NCBI GenBank assembly: GCA_903893315.1
Contig: CAITLU010000039.1
Coordinates: 1-64,000 of the forward strand
Direction: 5' to 3'
DNA from: an uncultured bacterium
Lineage (GTDB): Bacteria; Desulfobacterota; Binatia; UBA1149; CAITLU01
DNA: 64,000 bases
The position numbers and the translations under genes were made by a program. The notes below the pieces were generated by a model. The model was not told the origin of the DNA and searched no databases. It saw only the letters and a list, made by a program, of their open reading frames with translations. This document shows, piece by piece, positions 10,529-18,504 of this stretch. Position 1 is the stretch's first letter. Every line of letters begins with the position of its first letter.

Positions 10529-10992
10529 CCTGCGCTGCGGGCGACGAGCAGTGGATGCGCGTCGCCTTGGAGGAAGCCGAAACCGCAGCCGCGGCGGGGG
10601 AAGTTCCGGTCGGCGCCGTGCTGGTGGTGGATGGCGTCGAGGTGGCTCGCGCTGCGAACCGCACGATTCGCGACTGCGATCCAACCGCTCACGCGGAGAT
10701 AGTGGTGCTCAGGAACGCGGCGCAGCGGCTGGGGAACCACAGGGTCGGCGGGGTACTCTACGTAACCCTGGAGCCGTGCCTGATGTGCATGGGGGCTTTG
10801 TTGCAGGCCCGCACCCGGCGAGTGGTTTTCGCGGCGCCGGATCCGAAGGCAGGAGCCGCGGTGAGTCTGTACCGGGTCGCAGATGACGTGCGCCTGAACC
10901 ATCGTTTTGCGGTGGAGGCGGGTCCATTCGGGGAGGAATCCGCGGCGTTGTTGCGCGGCTTCTTCCGAGAGCGGCGTGCCGAGACGTCTTGA
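10525..10992 (+). CDS. tadA: tRNA-specific adenosine-34 deaminase
   Basis: Converts adenosine to inosine at the wobble position of tRNA-Arg(ACG), an essential modification. The 155-residue cytidine-deaminase-fold protein carries H56-A-E58 (zinc ligand and proton shuttle) and P84-C85-x-x-C88 (remaining zinc ligands), plus the TadA-typical VPVGAVLV and DPTAHAEI segments. It is read from a GTG that overlaps the upstream stop; an ATG ten codons in is an alternative. tRNA-Ser follows 76 bases later, but has its own promoter-like sequence. Confidence 0.95.
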   Translation: MTCAAGDEQWMRVALEEAETAAAAGEVPVGAVLVVDGVEVARAANRTIRDCDPTAHAEIVVLRNAAQRLGNHRVGGVLYVTLEPCLMCMGALLQARTRRVVFAAPDPKAGAAVSLYRVADDVRLNHRFAVEAGPFGEESAALLRGFFRERRAETS

Positions 10993-11026
10993 GTGTCGAC
11001 AACCGGGCGCGCCGCGCCGCCGCGGT

Positions 11027-11055
11027 TTGCGCGTGACGGCTGCCGCCGGTTAAAT
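11027..11055 (+). promoter_or_regulatory. Putative promoter of tRNA-Ser
   Basis: TTGCGC (11027-11032) and TTAAAT (11050-11055) are separated by 17 bases, and end 13 bases before the mature tRNA 5' end. The -10 matches four of six consensus positions and the -35 three of six. Confidence 0.45.
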
Positions 11056-11068
11056 CACCGTCTTCCAA

Positions 11069-11158
11069 GGAGAGGTGTCCGAGTCTGGCTGAAGGAGCAC
11101 GACTCGAAATCGTGTGATCCTAACGGGTCCGTGGGTTCGAATCCCACCCTCTCCGCCA
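11069..11158 (+). tRNA. tRNA-Ser(CGA)
   Basis: The acceptor stem GGAGAGG (11069-11075) pairs with CCTCTCC (11148-11154), followed by discriminator G and an encoded CCA (11156-11158). The anticodon arm is CACGA / TCGTG with loop CTCGAAA, giving anticodon CGA at 11105-11107, which reads UCG. The long variable arm expected of a class II serine tRNA is present, and the T-arm is GTGGG-TTCGAAT-CCCAC. All parts pair without mismatch in the stems checked. Confidence 0.97.
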
Positions 11159-11365
11159 TCTTTGCTTCCTACGGGATCCCAGCAAGTCCACTTACCCGCT
11201 GTAAAGTGGGGGGTATTCGTCAGATCCCTTGTGGCCCATGCCCGTCACCCGGAATCCGGTTCACGGTCGGGGCGATTGGCAGATGCCGGGAGCTTTTCCC
11301 CACTAGCGCGATGACCGGCTGAAACCGCCGTCCGCGTGTACCCTTGCTCGCGCCCTCGTTCGGGT
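11159..11365. other. Intergenic region after the tRNA
   Basis: I see no gene, no integrase, and no repeat of the tRNA 3' end that would mark an attachment site. No clear terminator with a U-tract follows the tRNA. Confidence 0.4.
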
Positions 11366-11510
11366 GGGTTCGACCACGACAACCGGAATCCGTACAAGAA
11401 CCGCGAGACGACCTGCTGCTTCGTTCGTGCAGTTCGCTACTGCTGGTGCCTCGGTCGTCGGGGCATTCGAATTTCGAATTTGGACTTTGGGATTTCGCGC
11501 AGAGAGGATT
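11366..11510 (+). pseudogene. Remnant tail of a second DUF1566 (Lcl-domain) gene
   Basis: One frame here encodes a typical DUF1566 C-terminal end (FDHDNRNPYKN, then CCFVRAVR at 11414-11437). The DNA resembles the 3' end and flank of the neighbouring broken DUF1566 gene: the FVRAVR coding stretch and a shared flank of the form attcgaa...tttg.ctttg.gatttc (11465-11496 against 12282-12308). No signal peptide or upstream DUF1566 sequence is found, so only the end of the copy survives. The frame runs on without a stop into the next gene. Similarity was judged by eye. Confidence 0.5.
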
Positions 11511-11527
11511 CTACCTCGGGAGAAGCC

Positions 11528-12259
11528 ATGAAGAAGACAATCACGACAATGCTGGCAACGGCCGCATTCCTAGTCACCTCAGGCGCGGCCCGCGCGGACG
11601 AGACGGCTTGACTTGTCGGCCTCGAAAGAGCTGCGGGCGCGTATGCCTCTTGCCAGTCCAAGGCCAAGGCGACGTTCTTGATCAACAGTCCCAATGCGGA
11701 CGCTTCCCTCGCGAGGTGCCGCGTGAAGTACGTCGCAGCGTGGGCGAAGCTGGCAGCCAAGAACGTTGGTACGTCGTGCGCGGCTGCACGCTTCGAGGAT
11801 AACGGGGACAGCACCGTTACCGACCACCTCACGAGACTGGTCTGGGAGAAGAAGGCCACCGTCGCCGGCAGCGGAACGGACCCCTCGGATCGGCACGACG
11901 TGGATAATACCTAACACCTGGACGAACGGGGACGCCGACCTTACCGACGAGGACGGCACCGTGTTCACGGATTTCCTGGCGGACCTGAACTCAAGCGGAG
12001 GTTTTGCAGGGTCCAACGGCTGGCGGCTGCCGACGATTGCGGAACTGCAGACGATTCTGTTGCCTGAGACCTACCCGTGCACGACCGCTCCGTGCACCGA
12101 TCCCGCACTCGGGCCAGACGCGTCGTCGTACTGCTGGTCCGGGTCTACCTACGCGGGCTACCCGACGAGGCATGGGGCGTCGGCACGGACGGCGGGTACT
12201 CTGGCGCTGACGGCAAGACGGTCTGCGTATTCGTCCGCGCGGTTCGCTCCGGCTCGTGA
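11528..12259 (+). pseudogene. Broken exported DUF1566 (Lcl C-terminal domain) protein gene
   Basis: A 244-codon gene that aligns end to end with secreted DUF1566 proteins once three lesions are repaired. It starts at ATG 11528 (GGGAGA upstream) with a clear signal peptide (KKTITTMLATAAFLVTSGAA). An in-frame TGA at 11609-11611 interrupts it, and the same frame continues with RFEDNGDSTVTDHLTRLVWE. One extra A at 11913-11914 creates a TAA and shifts the frame; the next frame gives TWTNGDADLTDEDGTVFTDF and NGWRLPTIAELQTIL. One missing base near 12163 restores the first frame for DEAWGVGTDGGYSGADG and FVRAVRSGS, ending at TGA 12257-12259. The function of DUF1566 is unknown; it occurs in surface proteins and as a target domain of diversity-generating retroelements. 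Assembly error is an alternative for the single-base indels. Confidence 0.8.
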
Positions 12260-12576
12260 CTCGGACCTTTCGTCATTTGAGATTCGAAGGTTTTGCCTTT
12301 GCGATTTCCCGGGAGAGGCTCCGGCCTCTTTCGGGAAATTCGGACCGGATGTGACTCCCTTCACTGTATGACATGAAGCGGTCGGCATGGGGGCCGCCCG
12401 AAGGCCGGGTTTGGAGCCGTACTGATGTAAGGGGAGCGCCGTGGGGCGCGCCGGTCACCTGCCCATCCGGAAGCCCAGTTCAGATCTTCACCTCGGCCAC
12501 CGTCCTTCTCCGCCGTTTCGTCCTATCTCCGAAACTGGATGGTCAAGCGCCGCCATCGTGTTAGCATGGCGCTTCT
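12260..12576. other. Intergenic region, no gene
   Basis: The first 50 or so bases are the flank shared with the upstream DUF1566 remnant. The rest contains GC-rich short hairpins (ggccgcccgaaggcc) but no supported coding sequence, and the promoter of the next gene is not obvious. Confidence 0.4.
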
Positions 12577-13383
12577 ATGGAAGACCTCACGAAGGCATCT
12601 TGCAGGCCCCTGATGATCGCGGCGCTGGCCGGGGTCTTCTCCCTTGCTGTCGCGGCTTCTGCCGTGGCCGGCCAGGGCCAGAGTTGCGTGATCACCCTTT
12701 CGTTGATCGACCAGGTGGCGATCAATAACCTCGATTTCAAGGTCGATTACTCGTCTGCCGGCGGGCAGATCGAAGGCTCCGGGCCGACCGCCGTGTGTCG
12801 CGGCGCCTTGGGCGGGGCGATGGCGGCTTTCAATGACGTCGATGCCACTCAGGCGATAAGGTTCAGTATCATTAGTCTCAAGCAGTTTTCCGGCCAAGTC
12901 ACTCTGGTGGGCTGTCGTTTTTCTTACAATGTCTCGGCACCCGTCGCTTCGGACTTCCACATCTCGGTTCAGGTTGCTGCACAGAACAGTGAAGACGGCA
13001 ACGTAGTCCCCCTTCCGAGAGTAGCGGTGACCGGCATCCAATGTCCGGGCGTACTTCCCGTCCCGACCACCACTACCACCAGTTCAACGACCACGACCAC
13101 CAGTTCTACGACCACCAGTACCGTCCCGGTCACGACCACCAGCGCCCCCGTGACCACCACGACCGTGGTGGCTGGACGCTGCGGCTTCCCGCTCAGCGAC
13201 GGGGACAGGCCGACGGCAAGCGACGCCCTTTACACGCTGCGCGCGGCGGTCGGTCTGGCTCCCTGTGCCTCATGCGTCTGTGACGTGGACGGGAGCACCA
13301 GAATCACTGCCAGCGACGCGCTTGCGATCCTGCGCAATGCCGTGGGCGGTGAAGTCTTGTTCACGTGTCCCGCTTGCTCCTGA
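12577..13383 (+). CDS. Exported cohesin-like protein with Thr-rich linker and dockerin-like C-terminus
   Basis: A 268-residue secreted protein. Signal peptide about 1-33. Residues about 35-160 form a beta-rich domain (VITLSLIDQVAINNLDFKVD, then RFSIISLKQFSGQVTLVGC) that resembles cohesin-type or CBM-like beta-sandwiches; this assignment is tentative. Residues about 161-201 are a Thr/Ser linker, likely O-glycosylated or an extended spacer. Residues about 202-268 are the same dockerin-like module that ends the 6789-10061 product: PTASDALYTLRAAVG, then CDVDGSTRITASDALAILR, with an EF-hand-like loop D-x-D-x-S...D. Carrying both a cohesin-like and a dockerin-like part would allow self-assembly or linking to the large neighbours. 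That is inference only. Confidence 0.75.
   Translation: MEDLTKASCRPLMIAALAGVFSLAVAASAVAGQGQSCVITLSLIDQVAINNLDFKVDYSSAGGQIEGSGPTAVCRGALGGAMAAFNDVDATQAIRFSIISLKQFSGQVTLVGCRFSYNVSAPVASDFHISVQVAAQNSEDGNVVPLPRVAVTGIQCPGVLPVPTTTTTSSTTTTTSSTTTSTVPVTTTSAPVTTTTVVAGRCGFPLSDGDRPTASDALYTLRAAVGLAPCASCVCDVDGSTRITASDALAILRNAVGGEVLFTCPACS
13065..13168 (+). repeat. Low-complexity ACC/ACG tandem repeat coding a Thr-rich linker
   Basis: Imperfect repeats of ACC, ACG and AGT codons encode the Thr/Ser linker of the cohesin-like protein. Such tracts are prone to slippage and length variation between strains. Confidence 0.75.
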
Positions 13384-13540
13384 GCGGCTCCGCCGATATC
13401 CGGCCAGTCACCGTCGAAGGGGCTCGGTTATGAAATGACCGGGTCCGTCGCGGAATAACTACTCGACCGGATCCATCCTGCACTGCGGCTGGTGAGCCTC
13501 TTGGCTGGTGGTTCGCCGTCTGACGCATGGCCCAGGTGTA

Positions 13541-16534
13541 ATGGACAAGATCTCAATTCCGTTTCCCATACCTCGTCGCGCGTTCTTCGTGGCCTCTGCC
13601 GTGTTGGTCGGCAGTCTGTGTTGCGTCGCTCCCGCTCTGGCTCTGATCGTCGCGGATTCCGCCGCCGATATCTGTGCGCCCGACGCCGACCCCTGCGTCA
13701 TCACACAGCAGGTAGATGTCGTGGACGGGAGCGTCCTGGACTTTGGAGTTCGCGCGGTGATCGTTCAGGGAGCGGGGCTTCTTAACTTTTCCGTCGGAAG
13801 CGGGTCGCTGCAGTGCGGGAGTTTCTCGGCCACGAGTACCGGCACGTCAGTGATTGCCAGGGGAACCGCCGATACCGGAGGTACCGAGGGTGGGGACGTA
13901 GAGATCTTTTCGCGGCGCCGCTGCTCGGGGAACGCTTCGCTGCCTTGCTTCGTGGACGGCCAATGCTCGGCGTCGGGCGCCGGTTCGTGCAGCGTCGGTG
14001 ACGGCGCGATGGTCGTGGCCGGCAAGGTTCTCGGTAACGCCGACTCTCCAGCGCGCGTGCATCTGAAGGCGGCTGGCGACGTGCAGATCCAGAAATTCCT
14101 GTCGGTGGCCGGAACACTCGGCACCTCTGACGGCGGCGCGATCACGATCGAGTCGATGCAAGGATCGGTCACCACCGGAGACAAACTCGAACTTACCGCT
14201 GGTGCCCAGGGGAGCGGCGGAGCCCTGGATATTTCGGCCGCTCTCGACGTCGTCGTCGGTGCCGCGGTTGACGCCGTCGGTGGCGATTTCGATGGCGGCA
14301 CCATTTCCATCGCCGCCGGTCGCAGCGTCACCATCGCCGACGATATCGTCGCCGATTCGGGCGGCGGAGCGGGTTTCGGCGGAACGATCGATGTTGCGGC
14401 TGGCGGTGACATCGCGATCGTCGGCGGCAGCGCGACCAACCGTTTGAATCTCAGCACGCAGGGCCATCAGTCAGCCGACAACTACGGCGGTGACGGAGGT
14501 ACGCAGTCCTACGACGCCGGTGGGTCGATCAGTGTCGCGCGTTACGTGCGTCTTGACTCTAACGGCGCGCCTCCTGACGGCTTCGGAGATTCGATCACCT
14601 TTTCGGCCGTCGGCGGCGTGAGCATCGACGCGAGCGTCTACAGCAAAGCCAAGGGCAGTCTCGGGGGCGGCGGTTCGATAGAAGTGATGGCAGGTGGCGA
14701 CATCACCGCGTCGTCGACCGCGCTGTTGGACGTTACCGGTTTTGCCGGAGGCGGCGGCGATGTGCTGCTCGAGCCGGGAGCGAGTCTGGTATTCGTCGGT
14801 GCCGTCAATGCGTCGGCGTCGAGCGCGGGCATTGCAGGGCGACTGTTTGTTCAGGCGGGCGGTGACGCGAGCGTCGGCGGAACGATCACGACCGCTGGCG
14901 CAAATTCGACGTACTCGCACGGGCAGCTTCAGATAGAAGCGTGCCGAGTGACAATTTCCGGGAGTCTGGCCAACTCCGCTGCGGCCGGCGAAAACCAACT
15001 GATCGGACGCGAGCACATCGAGGTAGCGACCGCAGGCCGCGTCACTGCGAGCGGGGCCGGCGGCAGCAACACCATGCGCTACCGCGCGGTCACCAAGCCG
15101 CCTGTAATGCATGGCACCGTGTCGCCGGCTCCCGTCCTGGTCTTGGATGAGGCGCTGGTCGGATGCCCGGTCTGCGGCAACGCTGAAGTGGATCAGGGCG
15201 AGACCTGTGATGACGGAGGCACGTCGGGTGGTGACGGTTGCAGCGCCACCTGCCAGGACGAGGGCTGCATATCCCAGACCCCCGGCTATCCTTCGACTCC
15301 GCTGTGCGACGATGCCAGCGAGTGTACCGACGACGTGTGCGATGCGAGCACCAACAACTGTACGCACATCGCGAACGATTGTTCCGACGGAATCGCGTGC
15401 ACCGCTGACGCGTGCGCCGGGACTGCCTGCACGCATACACCGTCGGCGGGCGAGTGCGCCGACGGCAACCCGTGCACGCAGGATGTGTGTTCGGCGAGTG
15501 TCGGCTGCGTCCACACTCCGCAGACCGGTGCGTGCGATGACGGTGTGTTTTGTGACGGCGCGGATTCTTGCGCGAGCGGTACATGCAGCCAGCACGCCGG
15601 CGATCCCTGCGGATCGGCGGGCGAGTGCGCCGATTCATGCGACGAATCTTCGGACTCATGTTTCGATCCGATCGGCACCGCGTGCACGGATGACGGCAAT
15701 GCGTGTACGGACGACGCTTGCGACGGCGCCGGTAGCTGCGCGCACCCGGCCAACTCCGCGCCTTGCGACGACGGGTTATTCTGTACCGGCATCGACTTCT
15801 GCGGCGGCGGAGAGTGCAGCATCCATGGCGGAGATCCGTGTGCCTCGGGTCCGGAGTGTCGGCGTCGATGCGACGAAAGCGCAGGTGTCTGCGGTGATCC
15901 GGCCGGCACGCCGTGCGCTGATGACGGCAACGCGTGCACCGACGATGTGTGCGATAGCGCCGGCTCGTGCGCGCATTCAGCTGCCGTGGGTTCATGCAGC
16001 GACACGGACTTCTGCACGACCGACGAGACTTGCGAGGCCGGGCAGTGCGTGGCTGCGCCGGTGCCGGAGCTTCGCATCACGTCGCTGAAGACGTATCTGG
16101 GCGGGGGCGCCGCCGACGATTCATTGATCTTGAAGGCGGAGATGCCGCTGTCGGCGTTCACGCTGGCACCGAGCGCCGTCGACGTTCGAATCGTTGTGAC
16201 CGACCTGTTGGGCGGATTGCTTCACGACGCCACGATTTCGGCGGGATCCTTCGTCAATGCCCGTGGGGCGGGAGCTGTGTTCCGGTTCCACACCTCTTCG
16301 CCGGCGGAGGCGGGCGGCGTTCTCAAAGCCTCGTTCAAGAAAGTCCCGTCGGCTGAGATCGTCCGCATCGGATTCAAGATGGACGGAGTCGATCTGACTC
16401 AGGTGGTCTTGCAGCCGGCGATTTCGGTAGCCGTGGTTCTGGGTGATGCTCCCGGCACGGCGCCGTGCGTGAGTGCTCAGGACCTGGCATGCGTCGGAAC
16501 GCCGGTGCGACTCATGTGCAAGACTCGCAGATGA
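13541..16534 (+). CDS. Giant exported Gly-rich / Cys-rich repeat protein, paralogue with different C-terminus
   Basis: A 997-residue secreted protein, paralogous to the 6789-10061 product. Signal peptide about 1-36 (ending APALALIV), then the shared N-terminal domain (SAADICAPDADPCVITQQVD matches AADVCLISANPCVVNQQVD in the paralogue), one Cys mini-module (RRCSGNASLPCFVDGQC), a Gly/Asp-rich beta-helix-like region (about 155-540), a DUF4215 repeat from about 545 (CGNAEVDQGETCDDGG), and a chain of CxDGxxCTxDxC repeats to about 845. The dockerin-like end is absent. Instead the last 150 residues are a beta-rich domain (LRITSLKTYLGGG, FRFHTSSPAEAGG) ending in a Cys-bearing stretch. Start chosen at ATG 13541; an upstream in-frame start lacks support. 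Confidence 0.85.
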   Translation: MDKISIPFPIPRRAFFVASAVLVGSLCCVAPALALIVADSAADICAPDADPCVITQQVDVVDGSVLDFGVRAVIVQGAGLLNFSVGSGSLQCGSFSATSTGTSVIARGTADTGGTEGGDVEIFSRRRCSGNASLPCFVDGQCSASGAGSCSVGDGAMVVAGKVLGNADSPARVHLKAAGDVQIQKFLSVAGTLGTSDGGAITIESMQGSVTTGDKLELTAGAQGSGGALDISAALDVVVGAAVDAVGGDFDGGTISIAAGRSVTIADDIVADSGGGAGFGGTIDVAAGGDIAIVGGSATNRLNLSTQGHQSADNYGGDGGTQSYDAGGSISVARYVRLDSNGAPPDGFGDSITFSAVGGVSIDASVYSKAKGSLGGGGSIEVMAGGDITASSTALLDVTGFAGGGGDVLLEPGASLVFVGAVNASASSAGIAGRLFVQAGGDASVGGTITTAGANSTYSHGQLQIEACRVTISGSLANSAAAGENQLIGREHIEVATAGRVTASGAGGSNTMRYRAVTKPPVMHGTVSPAPVLVLDEALVGCPVCGNAEVDQGETCDDGGTSGGDGCSATCQDEGCISQTPGYPSTPLCDDASECTDDVCDASTNNCTHIANDCSDGIACTADACAGTACTHTPSAGECADGNPCTQDVCSASVGCVHTPQTGACDDGVFCDGADSCASGTCSQHAGDPCGSAGECADSCDESSDSCFDPIGTACTDDGNACTDDACDGAGSCAHPANSAPCDDGLFCTGIDFCGGGECSIHGGDPCASGPECRRRCDESAGVCGDPAGTPCADDGNACTDDVCDSAGSCAHSAAVGSCSDTDFCTTDETCEAGQCVAAPVPELRITSLKTYLGGGAADDSLILKAEMPLSAFTLAPSAVDVRIVVTDLLGGLLHDATISAGSFVNARGAGAVFRFHTSSPAEAGGVLKASFKKVPSAEIVRIGFKMDGVDLTQVVLQPAISVAVVLGDAPGTAPCVSAQDLACVGTPVRLMCKTRR

Positions 16535-16645
16535 GCGCCGCTCGAGACGTTACGTGTTTGCGAAGGTCGACAAGTCGACGCGGCGGCGACGGCGGGGTTT
16601 TGAGCCCCGTTGCCGGACTGCTACGGTAGGTTCACGAGACACTGC

Positions 16646-17290
16646 GTGGAGACTATTCCAGACCAGATTCGCATCTTTCCGCTCAGCGAAGTCGTGCTCT
16701 TTCCGGACACGATGCTTCCGCTGCACATTTTCGAGCCGCGCTATCGCGATCTGCTGGCCGATGCCCTGGCCGGCGACCGCACTATCGGCATGGTGCTGAT
16801 CAAGGATGCGGAGGCCGAGCCGTTTCCTTCCGTGTACTCGGTGGGATGCGCGGGCACCATTGTTGAGCACAAGCCTTTCAGCGACGGCCGCTCGCTGGTA
16901 GTTCTCAAAGGGACGGTGAAGTTTCGCATCCGTCGTGAGTTGGACACGGGCAAGTCCTACCGCGTGGTAGAGGCCCAGTCGCTTCACGAGGGGCCGCCTC
17001 CAATGGACTTGGTGCGATCGTGGCGCGATGACCTGTGCGAAGGCCTGCGCGAGTTGGTCAAGGCCAGCGCGGGGGAAGAGGGAATGGTCGACAGGCTTTT
17101 CGGCAAGCTCGACCTGTTGGCGATGACCAACTCGCTGTGTGCGAGTCTGCCTCTGGACGTCCTGGAAAAGCAGAGCCTGCTAGAGTGTCCCACGGTCGAG
17201 CAGCGCGAACGGCTGCTGTGCGAATTGCTGCATTTCAAGGCGGTGGAAGCGCGGCTCGGCATGGACGCTTCGCGCGAAGCCGACGCCTGA
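16646..17290 (+). CDS. LON substrate-binding-domain protein
   Basis: A 214-residue protein made only of the N-terminal substrate-recognition domain of Lon protease (IRIFPLSEVVLFPDTMLPLH, FEPRYRDLLADAL) with its C-terminal helical part. The ATPase and protease domains are absent. Such stand-alone proteins are widespread and their role is not established; they may bind unfolded clients or act as adaptors. The start is uncertain: GTG at 16646 places the start just before the conserved region, while a TTG at 16610 would add twelve residues. The HAD gene follows at a short distance on the same strand. Confidence 0.85.
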   Translation: METIPDQIRIFPLSEVVLFPDTMLPLHIFEPRYRDLLADALAGDRTIGMVLIKDAEAEPFPSVYSVGCAGTIVEHKPFSDGRSLVVLKGTVKFRIRRELDTGKSYRVVEAQSLHEGPPPMDLVRSWRDDLCEGLRELVKASAGEEGMVDRLFGKLDLLAMTNSLCASLPLDVLEKQSLLECPTVEQRERLLCELLHFKAVEARLGMDASREADA

Positions 17291-17331
17291 AGGCGAATCG
17301 CCGGCTCGCACATTTTCCAAAGGAGTCAGGC

Positions 17332-17997
17332 GTGAAACTTCGGCGTCCCGTCGCGTGTGCGATCTTCGATCTCGACGGTGTACTGCTCGATACCGAACAC
17401 TTCTACACCGCGGTGACACAGGAGATCTGCGGCGAGTACGGCAAGGTTTTCGACTGGTCGATCAAGCGCAACATGATCGGGCGTCCGTCGCTTGAGTCGG
17501 CCGAATATCTGGTTGACGCACTCTCGCTTCCGATCAGCCCCCGGGAGTACCTGAGCCGGCGTACCAGACGGCTCGAAGAGTTGTTCCCCATGGCCGACGA
17601 GCAAGCAGGAGCCGAGGCGTTTACCCGTGCCCTGGCCGCCGCCGCAGTACCGCTGGCCGTCGCGACGAGCAGCGAAAGACACCTCTTCGAATTGAAGACG
17701 CGTCGGCACCGGGATTGGTTCTCCATCTTTGATGCGATCGTCGTGGGTGACGATCCGCGCGTGAAGGCCGGCAAACCCGCGCCTGATATCTTCCTTGTCG
17801 CTGCTGAGTCGCTCGGCATCGAGCCGTGCCGTTGTGTGGTGTTCGAAGACGCGCCAGCGGGGCTCGAGGCGGCCCTGGCCGCCGGCATGCAGGTGATTGC
17901 GCTTCCCGATCCGGCGATGGCGCGCGAGCCCTATGCGGCGGCGGATATCGTCATCGAGAGATTCTCGGACCTGGCCCCTGCCGATCTCGGCTGGTAG
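17332..17997 (+). CDS. HAD-superfamily phosphatase (beta-phosphoglucomutase / GS1-like)
   Basis: A 221-residue haloacid-dehalogenase hydrolase read from GTG 17332 with AAAGGAG upstream; the longer in-frame extension runs through the LON gene in another frame and is rejected. Motif I is FDLDGVLLDTEHF (nucleophile D13, acid D15), motif II VATSS, motif III the Lys of KAGKPAPDIF, motif IV VVFEDAPAG. The helical C1 cap lies between motifs I and II. The DTEHFY start and the overall layout resemble yeast GS1-like pseudouridine-5'-phosphatase, 2-deoxyglucose-6-phosphatase and beta-PGM groups; the substrate cannot be decided. Convergent with the OsmC gene. Confidence 0.88.
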   Translation: MKLRRPVACAIFDLDGVLLDTEHFYTAVTQEICGEYGKVFDWSIKRNMIGRPSLESAEYLVDALSLPISPREYLSRRTRRLEELFPMADEQAGAEAFTRALAAAAVPLAVATSSERHLFELKTRRHRDWFSIFDAIVVGDDPRVKAGKPAPDIFLVAAESLGIEPCRCVVFEDAPAGLEAALAAGMQVIALPDPAMAREPYAAADIVIERFSDLAPADLGW

Positions 17998-18032
17998 CAG
18001 GCTCCCGGGCTGGGATATCCAGCGTCCGGCCG

Positions 18033-18440
18033 TCAGCCCCAGCGGAATGTCACCGGCACTTCGATGGCCGGCAGCATGCTCAGTTTTACCGGACAGGTGT
18101 GGGCGGCGTTTTCCAGGGTCTTGCGCGCGCTTTCTTCCAGACCGTGCGGCACGTTGATGGTGACGCTGAGTCTGGCAATACGGCGCGGCGCTGCATTCGT
18201 CATCTCTTTGTCGACGCCGACCTTGGTCCCCTCGATGTTCCAGCCGTGACGCTCGGCGACGATTCCCATGATGGTGACCATGCAGCTTCCGAGAGCCGTG
18301 GCCATCAGGTCGGTAGGTGAGAACGACTCACCGCGGCCATGATTGTCCACCGGAGCATCCGTGGTGAGTTCGCTGCCGGACGGCCCGTGGGTCGCCTGAC
18401 AGCGCAGTCCGCCTGTATAGGTGATGTCGATGTGGACCAT
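18033..18440 (-). CDS. OsmC/Ohr-family peroxide-resistance protein
   Basis: A 135-residue OsmC-fold protein that would reduce organic hydroperoxides with two redox cysteines. C53 (ALGSCMV) and C116 (HTCPVK) are in the expected places, and the GRGESFSPTDLMATAL segment before the first Cys is typical. It matches the OsmC/YhfA branch more than the Ohr branch because of the pattern TNAAPRRIARLSVTINVP, but I cannot separate them firmly. Convergent with the HAD gene; the CoA-transferase lies 64 bases upstream on the same strand, so the two may share a transcript. Confidence 0.9.
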   Translation of the reverse strand: MVHIDITYTGGLRCQATHGPSGSELTTDAPVDNHGRGESFSPTDLMATALGSCMVTIMGIVAERHGWNIEGTKVGVDKEMTNAAPRRIARLSVTINVPHGLEESARKTLENAAHTCPVKLSMLPAIEVPVTFRWG

Positions 18441-18504
18441 TGCCTGTGCCTCCTGACTTGTGCTGACCGTGTTGCGCTGCGCGCCTGCTTATACGGGACG
18501 GCCT

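Noticed and set aside
11027-11365. tRNA-Ser as an integration site
   Set aside because: No integrase follows, and no direct repeat of the tRNA 3' end is seen nearby in the window.
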